Source: Phycisphaerae bacterium
GTDB taxonomy: Bacteria > Planctomycetota > Phycisphaerae > Sedimentisphaerales > Anaerobacaceae
Length of the DNA: 36,568 bases
Assembly: GCA_017993835.1 (NCBI GenBank)
Contig: JAGOLX010000058.1
Coordinates: forward strand, 1 to 36,568
Reading direction: 5' to 3'
Of this stretch, positions 31,906 to 36,568 are shown piece by piece. The notes under the pieces are model-generated. The model was not told where the DNA came from and ran no database searches. It worked only from the letters and a program-made list of their open reading frames with translations. Both the position numbers and the translations under genes were made by a program. The number at the start of each line of letters is the position of its first letter. Positions within the stretch are counted from its first letter, which is position 1.

Positions 31906-33918
31906 CTACACGGTCCGCAGCTCGGCGCCGACCGCCTTGCGCAGGCTCTCCACGATGGCCGCCTGGTGGCGGTCCACCACATCGTGCGTGAGAGTGCCGT
32001 CGTCGTCGCGGAACCGAAGCGAGAGCGTGACGCTCTTGACGCCGGGGGCGATCCCCTTGCCGCGGTAGATGTCCACGAAGCGGGTCTCCTCCAGCTCGGC
32101 CGGCGCTACGCTCTCGACCGCCTGCGCGATCTGCGCCCAGGCCGTCGGTTCCGGAACGAGGATGGACAGGTCGCGGTCAATGGCCGGGAAGCGAGGGATG
32201 GGTCGGATCTTGATCGGCCCACTCCTGAGGGCCGCCAGCTCCTCGAAGTCCAGCTCAGCCCCGCAGGGGGCGAGGTCCTTGAAGTCGAATTTCTGACGAA
32301 TGGCATCCGCAAATACGCCGGCCCAGCCGATCTCGCGTCCATTCACCACGATGCGGCCCCCCACCTCGGCCCAGACCAGTTCCACAGGGTCGAATCGGAC
32401 GTCCGCCGTGCGGTTGATGCTCTGGACCAGCCCCTCCACCGCCCCGCGAAGCTGACGCAGCGAGCCGTCGGTCACCAGGGCGACCTTCGTCCGTTCCATC
32501 GGCAGCGAGCCCGAGGTCCCCGACGGCACGAACGTATCCGCCATCTCGTAGATGCAGCACGGCAGGTTCCGCGCGTTCACGTTCGTCTTGAGCACCTCCA
32601 GCAGCGAGGTCAGGAGGGTCTGGCGCAGCAGGTTGCCCGTCTTGCGAGTGACATCGCGGACGGCCAGGTGTCCCGCGCCGGGCGCGACGAACAGGTCCGC
32701 GACGCCCCGGTCCACGAATGTCACGTTGACCGTCTCGTAGTAGCCGCACCCATTCAGGAAGGTTCCGACCGCCTCGGAGAGCTTCTGCCGGGCGTCGGCG
32801 GGCCGGGCCTCGATCTGAATCCGCGTCCGCGTGCCGACCTTGTCGTAGCCGTACACCCGGGCCACCTCCTCGATCAGGTCCACCTCGCGAGAAATGTCGC
32901 TCCGCCAGGTGGGCGAGGTGCAGAGGATCGAGCCGTCCTCCAAACGAGGCTCGAACTGCAGCGCCGCGAGGATCTTCATCGCAGCCTCCTGGGGCACCTC
33001 GATCCCGAGCAGCTTGTTGAGCCGGGACAACCTCATGCGGACCTGCCTGGGCTTGGGCCGGCGAGGATAGGCGTCCACGACGCCGTTGGCCACCCTGCCG
33101 CCCGCCCACTCGACGATGAGCTGCGCGGTCCGACGGGAGGCCCAGTCAATTCGCTCGACGTCCACGATCCGCTCGAACCGGAACGACGCCTCCGATGGCA
33201 ACGAGAGCCGCCGGGAGGTCGTGCGGATTGTGACCGGGTCGAACCAGGCGTCCTCCAGGAGGATCGTCGCGGTCGCGTCTTTCACTTCCGTCTGCAATCC
33301 GCCCATGATGCCCGCCAGCGCCACTGGCTGCCGGGCGTCGGCGATCACGAGCATCTCCGGCGTCAGCTCGCACTTCGTCCCGTCGATGCTGACGAGCTGC
33401 TCGCCCGCGACCGCTTTTCGTACGATGATCTTGGCGCCCTCGATGGTCGCACAGTCGAACGCGTGGGGCGGCTGGCCCGTCTCCATCATCGCGTAGTTCG
33501 TCGCGTCGACGACGTTGTTGACGCTCCGCATGCCGACCGCTTCGAGCCGCTTGACGACCCAGTCGGGCGACGGGCCGATCTTGACCCCTTCGATCACCCT
33601 GGCGGTGTATCGGGCGCAGGCCGCGGGCTCGCGGATCTCCACCGAGACGAAATCCGACGCGGGGCGATCCATCTCCTCCAGGCGCACGTCGGGCAGCCGG
33701 AGCGCTTTGCCTGTCGCGGCGCCCAGCTCCCGGGCGATCCCGATGTGGCTCAGGCAGTCGCCGCGATTGCTCGTGACTTCGACATCGATCACCGCGTCGT
33801 CGGCTGTCTGCTCGATCCCTTCGCAGGGCAGGCCCAGATTCATCAGGATCTCGGCGATCCGCTCGGCCGAGAGGTCGATTTCCACGTAGTCGCGAAGCCA
33901 GTTGACGGATACTTTCAT
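31906..33918 (-). CDS. pheT: Phenylalanine-tRNA ligase beta subunit, short form lacking the tRNA-binding insert
   Basis: The 670-residue subunit of the alpha2-beta2 PheRS is normally about 790 residues. The N-terminus MKVSVNWLRDYVEIDLSAERIAEILMNLGLPCEGIE runs directly into DDAVIDVEVTSNRGDCLSHIGIARELGAATG. The EMAP/Trbp111-type tRNA-binding domain usually inserted at this point (about 110 residues) is missing. The B3/B4 editing domain (RSVNNVVDATNYAMMETGQPPHAFD), B5 domain (RLNKLLGIEVPQEAAMKILAAL) and catalytic-like core (VDLIEEVARVYGYDKV) are present. A C-terminal ferredoxin-like anticodon-binding domain (IPRFPAIDRDLSILV...VKSVTLSLRFRDDDGTLTHDVVD) closes the protein. ATG 33918 has AAGGG eight bases upstream. 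No pheS is adjacent upstream: the next gene is divergent. Confidence 0.95.
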   Translation of the reverse strand: MKVSVNWLRDYVEIDLSAERIAEILMNLGLPCEGIEQTADDAVIDVEVTSNRGDCLSHIGIARELGAATGKALRLPDVRLEEMDRPASDFVSVEIREPAACARYTARVIEGVKIGPSPDWVVKRLEAVGMRSVNNVVDATNYAMMETGQPPHAFDCATIEGAKIIVRKAVAGEQLVSIDGTKCELTPEMLVIADARQPVALAGIMGGLQTEVKDATATILLEDAWFDPVTIRTTSRRLSLPSEASFRFERIVDVERIDWASRRTAQLIVEWAGGRVANGVVDAYPRRPKPRQVRMRLSRLNKLLGIEVPQEAAMKILAALQFEPRLEDGSILCTSPTWRSDISREVDLIEEVARVYGYDKVGTRTRIQIEARPADARQKLSEAVGTFLNGCGYYETVNVTFVDRGVADLFVAPGAGHLAVRDVTRKTGNLLRQTLLTSLLEVLKTNVNARNLPCCIYEMADTFVPSGTSGSLPMERTKVALVTDGSLRQLRGAVEGLVQSINRTADVRFDPVELVWAEVGGRIVVNGREIGWAGVFADAIRQKFDFKDLAPCGAELDFEELAALRSGPIKIRPIPRFPAIDRDLSILVPEPTAWAQIAQAVESVAPAELEETRFVDIYRGKGIAPGVKSVTLSLRFRDDDGTLTHDVVDRHQAAIVESLRKAVGAELRTV

Positions 33919-34066
33919 GTCGCACACCCTTACAGAAAGCGGTAGAAACCCGGTAGATTACCCTCGGCCAGCCAGCCTGTCAACAGCGTGCTGAAGCCCG
34001 CGCATGCGTCGCGTGCACGACCGCCGTTACGGCCTCCTGTGGGGCGACGAGGCATAGGCCGGACGC

Positions 34067-34152
34067 TGTCATTCCTGCGTCAAGCAGGAATCCAGGAACC
34101 GTGGGACTTGGCACACCGCGGAGAGTGGATTCCCGCTTTCGCGGGAATGACA
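34067..34152. repeat. 86-bp repeat with nested hairpins and TGTCATTCC ends
   Basis: The outer ends TGTCATTCC (34067-34075) and GGAATGACA (34144-34152) are perfect inverted repeats. Inside, ATTCCTGC-GTCAA-GCAGGAAT (34071-34091) and ATTCCCGC-TTTC-GCGGGAAT (34129-34148) each form an 8-bp stem. The ATTCC...GGAAT hairpin style is a widespread bacterial intergenic repeat, comparable to Neisseria dRS3. It fills most of the 374-bp divergent gap between pheT and the AAA ATPase; the rest shows no clear signals. Confidence 0.7.
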
Positions 34153-34292
34153 ATCCAGGGTCTCCCCCCACCGCAAGCGAGCAAGAACGCTCATCACCCG
34201 CGTGCGAGCTTGCCGACGGCGGACGTTTGCGGTATCCTGGCGACACGTCGGGAACGCCCGCGAAGAGTGCAGGACCTGGCCGAGGTAAAGGA

Positions 34293-35780
34293 ATGAACGA
34301 TTTCGAACGATTCGAGCAACTGATCGAGAACGGCACGTATTGCATCTCCATCGTGACGCACGAGGAGCGATACGCCCTGGAGATCGTGCGTAAGACCGCA
34401 GCCAAGCTCAAGCGAGACCTGTGGGTCTGGTCCGTGGCGGACGGCGTCCGCGACGGCGCCATCGACGGCGGCCCGTGCATCTCGGACACGGACGTGCCCG
34501 CGGCAGGACTGCTGAACATGGCCCAGGCCAAGCCCGGCTCGATCTGCGTCACGCTCGACCTGGCCGACCACCTCAAGAGCGGCAAGGCCCTCCGCATCCT
34601 GCGGGACCTCGTGGACAACTTCCACAAGACCGGCATCACCATCGTCATGATCGACAGCAGCGGGAATCTGCCCGAGGTCATCAAGACGTACGCCCGCCCG
34701 TTCGAGATCTCCTATCCGGACGAGCAGGAGCTTCAGGAGATCATCCGGGCCACGCTGAGCCGGCTCCGCCGCAAGAAGCCGATCGAGATCGGCATCTCCC
34801 AGAAGGGACTCGACACCATCGTGCGAAACCTGCGAGGGCTCACCCGCCGCCAGGCGGTCCGGGTCATCAGCGACGCGGTCGCGGTCGATCGGCGGTTCAG
34901 TGACGACGACATCAACGTCATCATTGCCAACAAGCGGCGCATGATCCAGCAAGGCGGCCTGCTCGAGTACATCCAGACCCCGCTGGACCTCGACGAGATC
35001 GGCGGCATGGCCAACCTCAAGAAGTGGCTCAACCACCGCAAGGACGTGTTCAGTCCCGAGGCCAAGGCCTTCGGGATCGTTCCGCCCAAGGGCGTGCTCA
35101 TGCTGGGCGTCCAGGGCGCGGGCAAGAGCCTGTGCGCCAAGGCCATCGCCACCGCCTGGCAGCAGCCCCTGCTGAGACTGGACCCGAGCACGCTGTACGC
35201 CAGCTACATCGGGGAGTCGGAGAAGAACCTCCGCGAGGCGTTGCGCCAGACGGAGATGATGGCGCCGGTGATCCTGTGGATCGACGAGATCGAGAAGGCG
35301 TTCGCGTCCGCGGCCAGCCGCAGCGCCGACGGCGGACTCTCGCAACGGATGTTCGGCACTCTGCTCACCTGGATGCAGGAGCACCTGATGCCGGTGTTCG
35401 TGGTCGCGACCGCCAACGATATCGAAGCCCTCCCGCCGGAACTGCTGCGAAAGGGCCGATTCGACGAGATCTTTTTCGTGGACCTGCCGTCGCGCGAGGT
35501 CCGCAAGGAGATCTTCGCGATCCACCTCCACAAGCGCAGCCGCGACCCGGCCCGCTTCGACCTGGATGTGCTCGCGGAGGCGTCGCAGGACCACAGCGGC
35601 TCGGAGATCGAACAGGCGGTGATCGCGGCCCTGCACGACGCCTATGCAGCCAAGGCCGATCTCGACACGGACAGGATCATCGCGGCGTTGAAGGGTTCGC
35701 CCCCCCTGTCGGCGACGATGGCGGAGAAGGTGGCGTCGCTGCGCCTGTGGGCCAAGGGCCGGTGTGTGATTGCGGAATGA
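34293..35780 (+). CDS. Ycf46-like AAA+ ATPase
   Basis: The 495-residue protein has an N-terminal RecA-like degenerate region (about 1-150, FEQLIENGTYCISIVTHEERYALEIVRKTAAK, then VTLDLADHLKSGKALRILRDLVDNFHKTGITIVMIDSS). A linker with LRGLTRRQAVRVISDAV follows, then a complete AAA+ module from about 235: Walker A GVQGAGKS (272-279), Walker B ILWIDEIEKAF (327-337), sensor-like FVVATANDIEALPPELLRKGRFDEIFFVDLP and a helical lid (SGSEIEQAVIAALHDAYA). This is the architecture of cyanobacterial/plastid Ycf46, whose role is unclear but has been linked to CO2 use. ATG 34293 follows GAGG at 7 nt. A PEGA lipoprotein gene follows 12 bp downstream, likely co-transcribed. Confidence 0.85.
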   Translation: MNDFERFEQLIENGTYCISIVTHEERYALEIVRKTAAKLKRDLWVWSVADGVRDGAIDGGPCISDTDVPAAGLLNMAQAKPGSICVTLDLADHLKSGKALRILRDLVDNFHKTGITIVMIDSSGNLPEVIKTYARPFEISYPDEQELQEIIRATLSRLRRKKPIEIGISQKGLDTIVRNLRGLTRRQAVRVISDAVAVDRRFSDDDINVIIANKRRMIQQGGLLEYIQTPLDLDEIGGMANLKKWLNHRKDVFSPEAKAFGIVPPKGVLMLGVQGAGKSLCAKAIATAWQQPLLRLDPSTLYASYIGESEKNLREALRQTEMMAPVILWIDEIEKAFASAASRSADGGLSQRMFGTLLTWMQEHLMPVFVVATANDIEALPPELLRKGRFDEIFFVDLPSREVRKEIFAIHLHKRSRDPARFDLDVLAEASQDHSGSEIEQAVIAALHDAYAAKADLDTDRIIAALKGSPPLSATMAEKVASLRLWAKGRCVIAE

Positions 35781-35792
35781 GGACAGGAACGG

Positions 35793-36239
35793 ATGCCGAT
35801 GCCAAAAAATCAAAAAACAAAGATCAAAAACCAAAAATGGTTCGGTCTTACCCTGTGCCTGGCGGTGATTCTCCTGGCAGGCTGCGTGGAGCGGACGCTG
35901 ACGATCAACACGGAGCCGCAGGGCGCCGTGGTCGTGTTGAACGACCAGGAGATCGGGGTCTCGCCGGTGACGGTGCCGTTCAACTGGTATGGCGACTACT
36001 GGGTCCGCGCCGGCAAGGAAGGCTATGAGACGCTCAACACGCACCGCAGGCTGAAGGCCCCACTGCTCGACTACCCGCCGTTCGATTTCTTCGCCCAGGT
36101 TCTCTGGCCCGGCCGGATCGTGAAAGCGTATGATTGGACCTTCGACCTGTCCCCCAAGGTCTATCCCACCCGCGACGAGCTGATCCAGGAAGGTCAGTCG
36201 CTCCGCACGCAACTTCAGCCGGCGGCAACACAGCCATAA
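35793..36239 (+). CDS. PEGA-domain lipoprotein
   Basis: The 148-residue protein has a lipoprotein signal (WFGLTLCLAVILLAGC, lipobox Cys31). A single PEGA domain follows (about 33-85): ERTLTINTEPQGAVVVLNDQEIGVSPVTVPFNWYGDYWVRAGKEGYE. PEGA domains are small beta modules often found on the outer side of the membrane or in surface layers. The C-terminal approximately 60 residues (APLLDYPPFDFFAQVLWPGRIVKAYDWTFDL) resemble the tail shared by many planctomycete PEGA lipoproteins. The charged N-region (KNQKTKIKNQK) is encoded by an A-rich dispersed repeat (35803-35838). The start could be ATG 35793 or 35799. It lies 12 bp after the Ycf46-like ATPase, so the two probably share a transcript. Confidence 0.85.
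   Translation: MPMPKNQKTKIKNQKWFGLTLCLAVILLAGCVERTLTINTEPQGAVVVLNDQEIGVSPVTVPFNWYGDYWVRAGKEGYETLNTHRRLKAPLLDYPPFDFFAQVLWPGRIVKAYDWTFDLSPKVYPTRDELIQEGQSLRTQLQPAATQP
35803..35838. repeat. A-rich dispersed repeat inside the lipoprotein signal peptide
   Basis: Words AAAAAATCAAAAAAC, AAAGATCAAAAACC and AAAAATGG form an A-rich run that is the complement type of the GATTT repeat at 23383-23430. It codes for KNQKTKIKNQK, the positively charged n-region of the signal peptide. Confidence 0.5.
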
Positions 36240-36257
36240 CAACGGAGCCCTGGGTAG

Positions 36258-36274
36258 GGTGCGTATCACGCACC
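36258..36274. terminator. Hairpin between convergent genes
   Basis: GGTGCG (36258-36263), loop TATCA, CGCACC (36269-36274) in the 57-bp gap between the PEGA lipoprotein and the epimerase stops. There is no T-run. GGTGCG..CGCACC hairpins also occur as dispersed repeats in many genomes. Confidence 0.35.
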
Positions 36275-36296
36275 GCTGGCCCCCTCGCACATAGTC

Positions 36297-36568
36297 TCAC
36301 CCGAGGTTGCGGCGGTACCAGTCGATGGATCGCTCCAAACCCTCACGGAACGGGACGACGGGCTCGAAGTCGATCAGTTTTCTTGCGGCGGTGATGTCGG
36401 CAAGCGAGTGCTTCACGTCGCCCACGCGGGCGGGGACGTAGTTCGGCTTGACGCTTTTGCCGAGCAGGCGGTTGATCATGGCGATGATCGCGTTGACTGT
36501 CACGGCCTCGCCACAGGCGACGTTGACGACCTGGCCTGCGGTCTTCTTCGCGCGGGCGGCCAGCAAGT
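36297..36568 (-). CDS. NAD-dependent nucleotide-sugar epimerase/dehydratase, C-terminal end (5' part outside window)
   Basis: About 90 residues are visible. They read AGQVVNVACGEAVTVNAIIAMINRLLGKSVKPNYVPARVGDVKHSLADITAARKLIDFEPVVPFREGLERSIDWYRRNLG. This is the substrate-binding C-terminal part of extended short-chain dehydrogenases of the UDP-glucose/UDP-N-acetylglucosamine 4-epimerase and UDP-glucuronate epimerase group. The diagnostic R-x-GD-[VI]-x-[HK]-[ST]-x-[AG]-D-x-x-x-A stretch and final G-L-x-x-x-[IV]-x-W-[YF] motif are present. The catalytic Y-x-x-x-K and the NAD-binding Rossmann fold would lie beyond the window edge. The exact substrate cannot be decided from this fragment. Confidence 0.88.
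   Translation of the reverse strand, partial: LLAARAKKTAGQVVNVACGEAVTVNAIIAMINRLLGKSVKPNYVPARVGDVKHSLADITAARKLIDFEPVVPFREGLERSIDWYRRNLG

Noticed and set aside
31783-33945. 720-residue plus-strand open frame
   Set aside because: Antisense to pheT.
34194-36290. 698-residue minus-strand open frame
   Set aside because: Antisense to the Ycf46-like ATPase and the PEGA lipoprotein.
1-36568. CRISPR arrays, tRNA or rRNA genes, transposases, phage genes
   Set aside because: No regularly spaced direct repeats, no T-loop-like GGTTCRANTCC in a cloverleaf context, and no integrase or transposase motifs were found on reading the window.

Overview
This is a 36.6 kb, GC-rich chromosomal segment with ordinary bacterial gene organisation: about 28 protein-coding genes, one probable structured RNA gene, and no CRISPR array, tRNA, rRNA, prophage or transposase that I can see. 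The gene content points to a planctomycete, most likely of the Phycisphaerae/Sedimentisphaerales type. The signs are a NfeD-FloA membrane operon, an FG-GAP propeller fused to a DUF1080 domain, a GH172 (DUF2961) enzyme, a DUF6786-like lipoprotein, and intergenic dispersed repeats of a style I associate with this phylum. The assignment is an inference from content, not from a phylogenetic marker comparison.

Layout. 1-2178: end of an nfeD-like gene, floA, and a membrane-anchored hypothetical protein, one operon for membrane microdomain organisation. 2335-3936 (-): a TPR protein. 4190-9485: a single-domain response regulator (-) divergent from a histidine kinase (+). The kinase heads a tightly overlapping operon with two CNNM/CorC-family membrane proteins and a GT39-like glycosyltransferase. 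9497-12327 (-): a PBP4-type D,D-carboxypeptidase and a DUF6786-like lipoprotein. 12628-16336 (+): a signalling block with a PAS-GAF-PAS NarX-type kinase, an overlapping NarL-type regulator, a small FlgM-like protein and a receiver-only regulator.

16427-23381 (+): a carbohydrate block with an alpha/beta hydrolase, a secreted propeller-like protein, an FG-GAP/DUF1080 protein and a GH172 enzyme. The genes are separated by repeat-rich spacers and each appears to have its own promoter. 23438-31182: RecQ helicase (-), a GNAT/FemAB-like acyltransferase (+), a short UvrC (-), a PtsN-like EIIA protein (+) and glycogen phosphorylase (-). 31364-31634 (-): a probable 6S RNA with its own sigma-70 promoter and an intrinsic terminator. 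31906-33918 (-): a PheT that lacks the usual tRNA-binding insert. 34293-36239 (+): a Ycf46-like AAA+ ATPase and a PEGA lipoprotein. 36297-36568 (-): the C-terminal end of a nucleotide-sugar epimerase.

The most rewarding items are the 6S RNA, which is supported by promoter, terminator and pairings matching the E. coli fold; the four-gene NarX/NarL/FlgM-like/receiver-only module, whose kinase has a Cys/His-rich PAS domain; and a set of dispersed repeats. Two of those repeats seem to have been absorbed into coding sequence, as the C-terminal tail of one enzyme and the N-region of a lipoprotein signal peptide.
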